A stretch of 64,000 nt of DNA from the NCBI RefSeq assembly GCF_026230105.1, contig NC_079478.1:35417653-35481652 (forward strand), given 5' to 3'. Source of the stretch: Diorhabda sublineata. Taxonomy: Eukaryota > Arthropoda > Insecta > Coleoptera > Chrysomelidae. The notes below the pieces were generated by a model. It saw nothing but the letters and a program-made list of their open reading frames with translations. It made no database searches and had not been told where the DNA came from. A program made the translations under genes and the position numbers. Position 1 is the first letter of the stretch, and each line of letters starts with the position of its first letter. Shown here piece by piece: positions 1-10,825 of this stretch.

Positions 1-1453
1 TTTGTTAAAAACATTTCCACGAAAATTCTACTCGTAAATACGCTTCAATAACAATTTTTCAAACACATTTATTTATCTATGAAATTTAAATTATTTCGGA
101 AGCTTTTAGTGCCTAAATTTTCCATATCAGACATACGAGTGGGCTTCAAATATTATTTACTCGTAACGCGCTTTTATTAATTTCGTCCGCATGTTTTTTA
201 CTGACTTTTTGGTCTAGATTTTGCCCCTACTTTAAGCGATTAGATTTAATTTGAACTCCCTCTATTTGTTAAAAACATTTCCACGAAAATTCTACTCGTA
301 AATACGCTACAATAACAATTTTTCCAACACATTCATTTATCTATGAAATTTAAATTATTTCGGAAGCTTTTAGTGCCTAAATTTTCCATATCAGATTTAC
401 GAGTGGGCTTCAAATATTATTTACTCGTAACGCGCTTTTATTAATTTCGTCCGCATGTTTTTTACTGACTTTTTGGTCTAGATTTTGCCCGTACTTTAAG
501 CGATTAGATTTAATTTGAACTCCCTCTATTTGTTAAAAACATTTCCACGAAAATTCTACTCGTAAATACGCTACAATAACAATTTTTCCAACACATTCAT
601 TTATCTATGAAATTTAAATTATTTCGGAAACTTTTAGGGTCTAAATTTTCCATATCAGACATACGAGTAGGCTTCAAATATTATTTACTCGTAACGCGCT
701 TTTATTAATTTCGTCCGCATGTTTTTTACTGACTTTTTGGTCTAGATTTTGCCCCTACTTTAAGCGATTAGATTTAATTTGAACTCCCTCTATTTGTTAA
801 AAACATTTCCACGAAAATTCTACTCGTAAATACGCTACAATAACAATTTTTCAAACACATTTATTTATCTATGAAATTTAAATTATTTCGGAAGCTTTTA
901 GTACCTAAATTTTTCGTATCATACTTACGAGTGGGCTTCAAATATTATTTACTCGTAACGCGCTTTTATTAATTTCGTCCGCATGTTTTTTACTGACTTT
1001 TTGGTCTAGATTTTGCCCCTACTTTAAGCGATTAGATTTAATTTGAACTCCCTCTATTTGTTAAAAACATTTCCACGAAAATTCTACTCGTAAATACGCT
1101 TCAATAACAATTTTTCAAACACATTTATTTATCTATGAAATTTAAATTATTTCGGAAGCTTTTAGTGCCTAAATTTTCCATATCAGACATACGAGTGGGC
1201 TTCAAATATTATTTACTCGTAACGCGCTTTTATTAATTTCGTCCGCATGTTTTTTACTGACTTTTTGGTCTAGATTTTGCCCCTACTTTAAGCGATTAGA
1301 TTTAATTCAAACCTCCCCTACTTGTAAAGGACCTTCTGCGAAGTTTTTATTTGTAAATAAGCTACAATAAAAATTTTTCTAACACAAGATATTTATCTAA
1401 GAAATTTCATTTATTTCCGAATCTTTTATTGCCCATATTTTCCATATCAGACA
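1..1453. repeat. 264-bp tandem satellite, five copies plus a decayed edge copy
   Basis: The phrase TTTGTTAAAAACATTTCCAC recurs at 1, 265, 529, 793 and 1057, exactly 264 bp apart, and whole monomers are nearly identical. From about 1314 a sixth, strongly diverged copy (ACTTGTAAAGGACC..., still ending in TTTTCCATATCAGACAT) fades out near 1453. The window opens inside the array, so its left limit is unknown. No frame stays open across copies. Monomers carry repeated ACTCGTAA words. The uniform interior and decayed edge are typical of arrays kept alike by unequal exchange. Confidence 0.95.
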
Positions 1454-1795
1454 TCTTTTTACAATAAAAGTTGTAATAAACTTTATTCCTTTATACGAAA
1501 TATTCCTTTTACAAATCTGAATTCTTTCTTGGGCGCGATAGCAATCTACAGCTCACAAAAGGGGTACTTGGAATAGAAATATTTGACCTGCAATTTTGGA
1601 TAGTTATAAATATTATATTTCTCAATATTCTTTTATATGTTTATTCTCTTGTAAAAATATATATATAATATCTAACTTTTGATGTATTTGAAGAACTTAG
1701 AACAGCAAGAAAACTTATGTGAAGTACATGCAAATTAACATTAGATGTTTAGAAATACCGGTTATTTTCAAAAAACAGTTCCTAGCAATGAAAAA
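1454..1795. other. AT-rich spacer, nothing recognised
   Basis: There is no open frame, repeat or transposase similarity that I can support between the decayed satellite copy and the mariner relic. Confidence 0.6.
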
Positions 1796-1799
1796 TTAA

Positions 1800-2480
1800 C
1801 TTTTAGAATTGTTCATATATGGAATAGGTAAAATTTGCTGGACTAGAATCAACTTCTTCGTTATCAACAGTAAAATATTGGGTAGGAAAGTTTAGACGAG
1901 ACTGGACGACCTGCCAAGACCAGCATCCACTGGATAATCGTCAACTGATTAAGCGTGAGCTTGCAGACATAGTAGATATTTCAAAAAATGCAGTACGTTG
2001 CATATGAGAAAGCCGAATTTTTGAAAAGGAAGAAACGTGGGTCCGTCTCTTCACATCGGAAACAAAAAACAATCAAAACAATGGATTAAAAAGGGAGAAC
2101 CGGCTCCAAAGAAGACAAAGACCGTTCCATCTGCAGACAAGTTCATGGCGTCGGTTTTTTGGTTTTGTTTCATCAAGAAAATGCACCAGCTGACACATCC
2201 GTTATTGCAATTGCCAAAATTGATGAATTAAAGTTTGAATTACCGCCTCACGCACCCTATTCACCAGATTCAGCCCCCTCGGATTATTTTCTGTTCTTAA
2301 ACTTGAAAAAATGGCTCGGCGGTCAAAGATTTTCCAACAATGAAGACTGTTTCGATTGCAGTACTCATTGGTCAGTAGTTTTTGACGTTTCGGTTGATGT
2401 TATTATACCACAAGCACTACTAGAAATGCTTGGACTTCATATACAACATCTAAAGATAAAAACTCGGGATTGAGAATTAT
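1800..2480 (+). pseudogene. Decayed mariner-family transposase (internal deletion)
   Basis: Several frames on this strand read as successive parts of a mariner transposase. A helix-turn-helix-like piece (STVKYWVGKF, then KRELADIVDISKNAV) lies at about 1865-2005. A central piece (KQWIKKGEPAPKKTKTVPSA, then FMASVFW) lies at 2080-2160. The catalytic end (VLFHQENAPADTS, then HAPYSPDSAPSDYFLF and LKKWLGGQRFS) lies at 2160-2340. In intact mariners about 40 residues separate the VFW and LFHQ motifs. Here they are adjacent, so the middle is deleted, and several stops and frame changes are present. The first Asp of the usual HQDNAP motif is Glu. The copy is not functional. Confidence 0.85.
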
Positions 2481-2829
2481 TTTTAGAGAAATTACTGTAA
2501 TAAAATTAAATATCCAATTACGAACTTGTCTAGACATGTTTGGAATTTACGGCAATAATTAAAAAAAGGAAGTGAGTTTGTTTATCTATAACAACAATAA
2601 TTACTATTCTATAGTCAAAGTTTGTGAAGGTAAATATTGTTCAGATGACACTGGACGTACACATAAAAAATCAAATACCATAACAATCGACGACTAGAAT
2701 TCCGAATAATTTTTAAAGATTGTGGTGAATAAAAACGACAAAAATATGTCGGATTTATTGTTAATAAAGAAGTTAACATTTACTTTATTAAAGCTGGTGG
2801 TGATTTCAATTAAGAATGAAACCTAACAT

Positions 2830-3470
2830 CGCCCTTAGAACTGAAATTTTCAACTGGGTTTTCTCAGATGTCCACAATTTGTAAATAATGCATCTAAAAC
2901 TTTATTACAACCAATATATTGCTTTTCAATTAATATTTCCAGAGATTTTTCAATGTATTTCTATGTAGGGACTTTTTTTAAATCTGCCCAATAAAACATC
3001 TCCATTTCTTTGGTAACAAAGCAGTCCATTGCTCCAGATATTCACGGCTAATTCTTCAGAAACTCTTCATCGATATCAGTATCATTATCTTCCCAATTTC
3101 AACATAAATAGAAAAAACTTGTCTGTATCTGAATTAAATTGTCTCTTAATTTATTAATGACTTCATTTGCAGCCATACATTCTGACAAGTTTCAAGACAG
3201 CTCGATGAAAACTTACTGATTGAGCATGTAAAAAATAAAGCCACAATTTGGATGCGGGATTTTCGAAAAAGTTTTTTAGTAACAGGGGATATTTTTCGAT
3301 ACTCGAAAAGTAGTTTTCTAAAGGCTGATGCATTTTCAAAACCGTTTCTAAAGCCATCAGGTTTTGCTAGAACCGAGAATTAGTTGATATTCCGTTTCAG
3401 CTTCGGCACCAAACTCCTTGAGAGCTTCAACTCGAATCGTGTAATCCTTCACCATGAGCGCAAGTTGAAT
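2830..3470 (-). pseudogene. Decayed hAT-type transposase fragment
   Basis: The longest open stretch (3163-3357) reads ALETVLKMHQPLENYFSS and then FFENPASKLWLYFLHAQ. This is the pattern seen in the C-terminal half of hAT/ZBED-like transposases, where a W-S/L-S-L segment is followed by LE.YF and FF..P....L.FL. Just upstream on the minus strand another frame gives VEALKEFGAEAETEYQLIL, also typical of that family. Stops and frame changes separate the blocks. No terminal repeats were identified, so the limits are approximate. Confidence 0.6.
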
Positions 3471-3711
3471 ACAACATTTTATCTACGACTAAAACAATAA
3501 ATTTACTAATATATATGAACGAGTTCTTGATAAATGTCTGTTTTTTCTTCACTATCTGCATTCAAAAGCTTATGGACCCTAAAAATAGCTCTAGTCATAT
3601 AAATTCAATGACATTATCAATCATTCCAATTCTGTTAGATTTCTTAATATGGTTTAATGTAATCCGGATATAAATTATAATCTTTAAAAACCAAAATATT
3701 GGTTTTGAATA

Positions 3712-6700
3712 TTATTTTTCAAAAAGAAAACCGTCATTTGCCTTTTAAGACTGTCTGTTTCCAAAATGAAACATCATTTGTCTTTAGAGACTGTCTGTTT
3801 TCAAAATGAAACATCATTTGTCTTTTGGAACTGTTTTTTCAAAATTAAAACCGTCATTTGTTTGTAGAGACTGTCTGTTTTGAAAATGAAACATCATTTG
3901 TCTTTTGGTACTATTTTTTTCAAAAATAAAACCGTCATTTGTCTTTAGAGATTGTCTCTTTCCAAAATGAAACATCATTTGTCTTTTGGGACTGTTTTTT
4001 TCAAAAATAAAACCGTCAATTGTCTTTAGAGATTGTCTGTTTCCAAAATGAAACATCATTTGTCTTTTGGGACTGTTTTTTTCAAAAATTAAACCATAAT
4101 TTGTCTTTAGAGATTGTCTGTTTCCAAAATGAACCATCATTTGTCTTTTGGGACAGTTTTTTTCAAAAATTAAGCCGTGATTTGTCTTTAGAGACTGTCT
4201 GTTTCCAAAATGAAACATCATTTGTCTTTTGAAACTGTTTTTTTCAAAAATAAAGCCGTCATTTGTCCGTAGGGATTGTCTGTTTCCAAAATGAAACATT
4301 ATTTGCTTTTGGGACTGTTTTTTTCAAAAATAAAACCGTCATTTGTCTTTAGAGATTGTCTGTTTCCAAAATGAAACATCATTTGTCTTTGGGACTGTTT
4401 TTTTCAAAAATTAAACCATAATTTGTCTTTAAAGACTGTCTGTTTCCAAAATGAAACATCATTTGTCTTTTGAAACTGTTTTTTTCAAAAATAAAGCTGT
4501 CATTTGTCCGTAGAGATTGTCTGTTTCCAAAATGAAACATCATTTGCTTTTGGGACTGTTTTTTCAAAAATAAAACCGTCATTTGTCTTTAAAGACTGTC
4601 TGTTTCCAAAATGAAACATCATTTGTCTTTTGAAACTGTTTTTTTCAAAAATAAAGCCGTCATTTGTCTTTAGAGATTGTCTGTTTCCAAAATGAAACAT
4701 CATTTGTCTTTTGGGACTGTTTTTTTCAAAAATTAAACCATAATTTGTCTTTAAAGACTGTCTGTTTCCAAAATGAAACATCATTTGTCTTTTGGGACTG
4801 TTTTTTTCAAAAATTAAACCATAATTTGTCTTTAAAGACTGTCTGTTTCCAAAATGAAACATCATTTGTCTTTTGAAACTGTTTTTTTCAAAAATAAAGC
4901 TGTCATTTGTCCGTAGAGATTGTCTGTTTCCAAAATGAAACATCATTTGCTTTTGGGACTGTTTTTTCAAAAATAAAACCGTCATTTGTCTTTAAAGACT
5001 GTCTGTTTCCAAAATGAAACATCATTTGTCTTTTGAAACTGTTTTTTTCAAAAATTAAACCATAATTTGTCTTTAGAGATTGTCTGTTTCCAAAATGAAA
5101 CATCATTTGTCTTTTGGGACTGTTTTTTTCAAAAATAAAACCGTCATTTGTCTTTAGAGATTGTCTGTTTCCAAAATGAGACATCATTTGTCTTTTGGGA
5201 CTGTTTTTTTCAAAAATTAAACCATAATTTGTCTTTAGAGATTGTCTGTTTCCAAAATGAAACATCATTTGTCTTTTGGGACTGTTTTTTTCAAAAATAA
5301 AACCGTCATTTGTCTTTAAAGACTGTCTGTTTCCAAAATGAAACATCATTTGTCTTTTGAAACTGTTTTTTTCAAAAATAAAACCGTCATTTGTCTTTAG
5401 AGATTGTCTGTTTCCAAAATGAAACATCATTTGTCTTTTGGGACTGTTTTTTTCAAAAATTAAACCATAATTTGTCTTTAAAGACTGTCTGTTTCCAAAA
5501 TGAAACATCATTTGTCTTTTGAAACTGTTTTTTTCAAAAATAAAGCTGTCATTTGTCCGTAGAGATTGTCTGTTTCCAAAATGAAACATCATTTGCTTTT
5601 GGGACTGTTTTTTTCAAAAATAAAGCCGTCATTTGTCTTTAGAGATTGTCTGTTTCCAAAATGAGACATCATTTGTCTTTTGGAACTGTTTTTTTCAAAA
5701 ATAAAGCCGTCATTTGACCGTAGAGACTGTCTGTTTCCAAAATGAAACATAATTTGTCTTTTGGGACTGTTTTTTTCAAAAATAAAACGGTCATTTGTCT
5801 TTAGAGATTGTCTGTTTCCAAAATGAGACATCATTTGTCTTTTAGAACTGTTTTTTTCAAAAATAAAGCCGTCATTTGACCGTAGAGACTGTCTGTTTCC
5901 AAAATGAAACATAATTTGTCTTTTGGGACTGTTTTTTTCAAAAATAAAACCGTCATTTGTCTTTAGAGATTGTCTGTTTCCAAAATGAGACATCATTTGT
6001 CTTTTGGAACTGTTTTTTCAAAAATAAAACCGTCATTTGTCTTTAGAGATTGTCTGTTTCCAAAATGAGACATCATTTGTCTTTTGGAACTGTTTTTTTC
6101 AAAAATAAAGCCGTCATTTGACCGTAGAGACTGTCTGTTTCCAAAATGAAACATAATTTGTCTTTTGGGACTGTTTTTTTCAAAAATAAAACCGTCATTT
6201 GTCTTTAGAGATTGTCTGTTTCCAAAATGAGACATCATTTGTCTTTTAGAACTGTTTTTTTCAAAAATAAAGCCGTCATTTGACCGTAGAGACTGTCTGT
6301 TTCCAAAATGAAACATAATTTGTCTTTTGGGACTGTTTTTTTCAAAAATAAAACCGTCATTTGTCTTTAGAGATTGTCTGTTTCCAAAATGAGACATCAT
6401 TTGTCTTTTGGAACTGTTTTTTCAAAAATAAAAGCATCATTTGTCTTTAGAGATTGTGTGTTTCAAAAATGAACCATAATTTGTCTTTTGAGACAGTTTT
6501 TTTTCAAAAATTAAGCCGTGATTTGTCTTTAGAGACTGCCTGATTCAAAAATGGAACATAATTTGTCTTTTGAAACTGTTTTTTTCAAAAATAAAGCCGT
6601 GATTTGTCTTTAGAGACTGTCTCTTTCCAAAATGGAACATAATTTGTCTTATGGGACTGTTTTTTCAAAAATAAAACCTTCATTTGTCTTTTAGGACTGT

Positions 6701-6722
6701 TTTTTTTTTCAAAAATATAACA
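3712..6722. repeat. 81-bp satellite array (about 37 copies), each monomer a 40+41 bp dimer
   Basis: The unit alternates two related halves. One contains CATTTGTCTTTAGAGATTGT then CTGTTTCCAAAATGAAAC; the other contains CATTTGTCTTTTGGGACTGT then a T-run and CAAAAATAAAACCGT. The halves share CATTTGTCTTT, an ACTGT/ATTGT core and CAAAAAT, so the 81-bp monomer is itself an ancient duplication. Because 81 is divisible by three, the minus strand gives long open frames with a 27-residue repeat, which are by-products. Between about 5589 and 6400 a block repeats at 404 bp (five monomers less one T), giving a higher-order unit. Edges near 3720 and 6700 are diverged. Confidence 0.95.
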
Positions 6723-6724
6723 AC

Positions 6725-6990
6725 CCGTCTTAAGTCTTACGGAACTTTTGGTCGCTATTTTCATAAAAATATTTCGGTTTCTAACGTAACCAGTCAAAGA
6801 TTCTACCTCCGCATTGCTTTCGAATCGCAGTTCGTCAAATATGTCTTTCAATAGACCAAATAAATAATATTCAACAAGCGATAAATCGGGATTATAAGGA
6901 GGGTATTTCCAAACCCAATTCGTTCAACGTTTGAGCTGTATGCGGTCCATTAACCCTCCTATGTCCCAATGCAATGAATCCTCTTTTCTG
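6725..6990 (-). pseudogene. Decayed mariner-like transposase C-terminus
   Basis: The open stretch upstream of the satellite on this strand reads KDIFDELRFESNAEVESL and then VRNRNIFMKIA. This matches the mariner region that follows the PYSPDLAPSD motif (LK..L...RF.SN.EV). The neighbouring frame gives HTAQTLNELGLEIP, the segment just before it. The copy is frameshifted and truncated where the 81-bp array begins, so the array abuts or replaced the end of the element. Confidence 0.6.
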
Positions 6991-7179
6991 CTAAAATGTA
7001 TTGTCTGGAATGCTTTTTTTTCATTTGATATGTTGGCTTCCTTGAAGCCTCACGTACTGTCACATGTTTAAAGCTTTTGCGTTATTTATCTCTACACATT
7101 TCGAAGGACGTACTATTGAAAAGACAAATGAAACTGTGTTGTTTTTAGATAATATTATCTACTACTAAATAATTCATGT

Positions 7180-7985
7180 GACTGACACACAGATGGCGCT
7201 GCCATTGTCAAATCCGTATGACGTTTATGACGTACCAACTTTCAAAAAACTATACGAACTTTCTGGTCGTCCAATTGAGGTGGTTACTCCAGAAAACATC
7301 ACAAAAAACTCTACAAATTGGTTATATCTAATCGTAAATTGAAATTGCGTGAGATAGCTGATGCTAAAGATATCAAAAGGTAGTGTGTTGCATGAGCATT
7401 TGACCACGAAGAAGCTTTTTCAAAATGGATGCCGCGTTTACTTACAGTGGATCAAAAACAATAACAGATGATTCAGATAAGTGTTTGGCCATGTTTACAC
7501 GTAATAAATCAGATTTTTTGCACCGATATTTAGTAATGGATGAAACATGGATCCATCACTTCATTCAGTAATCAAAACGATCATCATCTGAATGAATCGC
7601 AGTCGGTGAATCACGTCCAAAGGCGCAATAGTCAGCTGGGAAGATTATGGCTTCAGGATTCTGGAATGCGTATGGAATATTGTTCGTCGAATATCTCCAA
7701 AAGGGAGAAACAAATATGTCGAAGAAGAAACCAAGACAATGCACCGATTCACAAGTCGATGAAAACGATTGTAACATAGAATGAATTACACCGTATAGTC
7801 CAGATCTGGCCCCCAGTGAAGAAATGAAGAAGCAATTGCTGAAACTGAAGCCTATTTTGATGCAAAAGACAAATCCTTCTATAGGCATCGAGATGTGTCG
7901 AAATGATTTTGCTCTTGAATGGAGGAAGATGAATAAAATCGATTTTTGGCAAAAAAAATGTGTCACGCGACTTATTAAGTGATTA
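7180..7985 (+). pseudogene. Decayed mariner-family element
   Basis: Plus-strand frames give successive mariner blocks: LHEHLTTKKLFQNG around 7390-7430, a WIKNNN segment at 7450, a catalytic-type TMDETWIHHF region now broken near 7535-7565, QDNAPIHKSMKTIV at about 7735-7770, and EAIAETEAYFDAKDKSFYR at about 7830-7890. Many stops interrupt them. The 5' flank contains ACACAGATGGCGCTGCCA and GTATGACGTTTATGACGTA. The same two strings occur inverted at 22620-22680 beside another mariner copy, so both belong to one family. Confidence 0.85.
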
Positions 7986-7999
7986 TATACCTATATAAA

Positions 8000-8665
8000 A
8001 ATACTGTTATTGTCAGGATATGATAAATAAACAACTACAGCTATTGTATAAATGAAAACATGAGAGGACATTCATCCCAAAAGTTTGATAACCAAATTAA
8101 CCATTCGTTGTAAGCTTAATCAGTTTTTTGGTGATAGTTGAATGTTTTAACTACCTCTTTTAAAACAATTACCTAATTACAATGAATTTTATAGACAAAT
8201 AGAATTTCAACTCGAAAAAATGTTATAGTACTACTAGCACCAAACCAGACACTTGTAGTACCTATTGTACGGATGAGTTGTTTGTTATCCGTCAAAATTT
8301 GACATAAATCTGATAGATATATAAATTTTAATACTTGTATATTCGTCCCGTGGAATTATTTTTAAGTGGTTGTGTGTACCGCGATTGCTTAATGCTGATT
8401 AACAGCTCGTCAATTGATGACATGAAAAAATTATGAAAACAAATAAAATATCAAAATTTTTCGGCCCAATAAACTATTTTATAAAAAATTGATGAAAAAG
8501 AAAATGGGAAATGTATAACTTAATGATATCATATAATTTTATGACTTTAAATGTTATCATTAAGGCAGTGTTTTGAATATAATCGTTCATAATACACAAA
8601 TTTTGAATATTTTTTTGTTAATAACGAAATAACGGGACAGAAATCATACAAAAATGTTTGTCGTT
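8000..8665. other. AT-rich spacer, nothing recognised
   Basis: No open frame, repeat or transposase similarity could be supported here. Confidence 0.5.
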
Positions 8666-8678
8666 TGTTGTTGCATCG

Positions 8679-9046
8679 TTACGTAACAGTTTGGATTGCC
8701 TTGGATGCGTTTTTTACCGTCGTATGCTCCGGGTGGGATCGGTAAAGAAAATATAACACCCCAGGGGTTAATATGGCCACGACGAATATGCTGAAGCCAG
8801 TTGAACATATTTTTCTGGATTGGTAACCTGGGTATTTGCTGCTAGTGCCTTTTACGAAGCTTTTGAGTTCGTATAAGACAGCGAAAAAACACAATTTCCT
8901 TCATTTAAAATCTGCTCCGGGTCTTTTCTTCGTTGTAGACCGCGTGGTGGTCGGGCTACTGGTTCTTCCAGTTCTTCAAATACGTTGAACCTCCGTGGAT
9001 ACCGGTTGAAACGCAGAAAAATATTTCCGCTCAAAATGGTGTTCAT
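8679..9046 (-). other. Unrecognised pair of overlapping open frames, possibly a decayed gene
   Basis: One frame (9046 to 8852) gives a basic 64-residue peptide beginning MNTILSGNIFLRFNRYPRRF. A second frame (8894 to 8679) gives a 71-residue peptide with a hydrophobic stretch STGFSIFVVAILTPGVLYFL that would suit one membrane span. The local GC content is visibly higher than in the flanks. The frames overlap, so a frameshifted single-pass membrane protein or a processed pseudogene is possible. I do not recognise the family and see no splice structure linking the two frames. Confidence 0.25.
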
Positions 9047-9060
9047 TGGTTGGTTTTCCT

Positions 9061-9820
9061 TTTCGTCTTGGCTACGGTTCGTTGAGTTTCGGAGCGCGGG
9101 GAGAATACAACCCTTTTAAATAGTAATTTCTTGGGAAAAAATTATATTTTTACGTTGAAAAATAGCGGAAATATAAATCTAAATTTGAAAAATGGTAACT
9201 TCGTTACACATTTTTCACAAATTTTATCAATATTTCTTAAAAACAACTGAAGTTAGATCGTACTTGTTGCGGAACATAACATAACCTAAAAAACAATTTT
9301 GTTCAAATAACGTCGATTTGGAGGGGAAAAGTTGATATTTTAAGCTGTAAAAACATGAGTTTTTCCAAATTGTTCATTTTGATGTGAAAATTATAAAAGT
9401 TTCATCGAAAAAACGTTATTAACAATCATACGTAAACTGATAAACCCATAAACTTTTATTTTCTCTAAATACCCGGTAAAAACCAATATTTTAAAAGGAA
9501 TTCTTCAAAATTTGATGTTTTTTTTTCAAATTTACTAGTAACGAAAAAACAAATTTCAAAATTACGTTCTATATTTATATTACGTCGCAAAAATCTTTAT
9601 GTGCGTGTCAGTGACAAGTCTCAACAAGCTCTAGACAAAGTTGCAACTTGTCGTTGTTTCGATCTACTTTATTACAGTAGATTTCGAACCACTTCTCAGT
9701 CAAGTTGTTTTCAAAAATGTCTCAAACTGAGTTTAACGCCGTTATAAAAAGTATTAACATAAACACGAATCAAAAACATTATGGAGACTGTTCACGGCGA
9801 GTTGTGTCCATTTTCTTGAT
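9061..9820. other. AT-rich spacer, nothing recognised
   Basis: No coding or repeat signal could be supported. A short ATAACATAACCTAA stretch occurs near 9277. Confidence 0.5.
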
Positions 9821-9824
9821 ATCT

Positions 9825-10130
9825 TGAGACGGCGACTACTCCAGAAAACATTAAATTAGTGGAATAAATTGTTCTAAGGGGCTGACGACCCCTGAAAACC
9901 AAAGAAATTGCATCACAGACCGATGCACTACGATCCGAAAGAGATTCCATGGAGTGGCATCAAAAAGGACAACCCGAGCCAAAATCACTAAATTAACGTT
10001 AAGAAATCAAACACGGGGTATATTACTATGACTTCCAAGGCAATTACATCGAAAAATTGTAGTACTGTACACGAATGTGGCTGCACAGAGATTGAACACC
10101 CACCATATAGTCCTGATCTGGCTCTACGTT
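9825..10130 (+). pseudogene. Heavily decayed mariner-like transposase
   Basis: Short blocks in different plus-strand frames follow the mariner order: TPENIKLVE near 9840, MEWHQKGQPEPKSLN near 9950-9990, and a broken PPYSPDL (CACCATATAGTCCTGATCTG) near 10100. Everything between is frameshifted or deleted. Limits are approximate and no terminal repeats were seen. Confidence 0.6.
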
Positions 10131-10792
10131 CTCGCGGCGCATTATCGGTAGCGAAAACGAGAGAAACGATTTGAAAATCTTCATTATTGAGGATTTACAG
10201 ACATTTTTAATATTTTTTTCCGCGTTCCTCGTATAAAAAAAATATAAGAAACGACGTTAGAATCATTTAAATGTGGTAAATCATTTTTCGAATTTCCACC
10301 TTCGATATCTCGAAACGTAAAAGTGTCGGAATTTTTTTTATTATTTATCACATACTCCCAGGGACGGATTCTATCAGAAATCAAATTTAGGTGCCACATA
10401 AGTCTCCCATTATCTAAAAAAAATGCATATAATTGTTGTTATTGTACACAAAATTTGATATGATAAAAAATTTACAACATTTGAATTTACGTCACAAAAC
10501 TAAATAATTTTATGTAATGTAACCCGTGACTGATACGCCACTGGTTGAACGATTCTTTTTAAACGTTTCTAAACACTCAATGAAGTAGTAGTAGCATCTC
10601 AGTCACATCACTAAGAGAGAACCTTCTGGGTATAATCGAGTGCGAGGTTCAAAAGGCGCCGGACGACAAAAATCAACAAAGATAAACTTTGTATTTTTAT
10701 CAGTGAATACTGGACGTGTTTCATTAAAACACTCAGTGTAAATAACAGTTAGTGCGTATCATTTTTTTCTTAGTTGTGGAAATTTTATCAAA

Positions 10793-10825
10793 ATGTTTGT
10801 ATTAGTTTTTTTTTCACTGATTATG
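10793..10825 (+). CDS. Possible first coding exon of a secreted protein (rest not found)
   Basis: An ATG at 10793 opens MFVLVFFSLIM, which looks like the core of a signal peptide, and is followed at once by a strong splice donor, GTGAGT, at 10826. About 95 bases upstream an ATCAGTG string resembles an arthropod initiator. Many insect cuticle-type and other secreted proteins have a short first exon of exactly this kind. No matching second exon was identified in the next kilobases, so this may be the orphan start of a gene broken by repeats, a gene with a very long first intron, or chance. Confidence 0.3.

Noticed and set aside
3814..6400. Minus-strand open frames with a 27-residue repeat, considered as a repeat-protein gene
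   Set aside because: They arise because the 81-bp period is divisible by three; single-base T-run changes break them and no gene structure surrounds them.
7565..7966. Minus-strand 133-aa open frame
   Set aside because: It is the antisense shadow of the decayed mariner on the plus strand.
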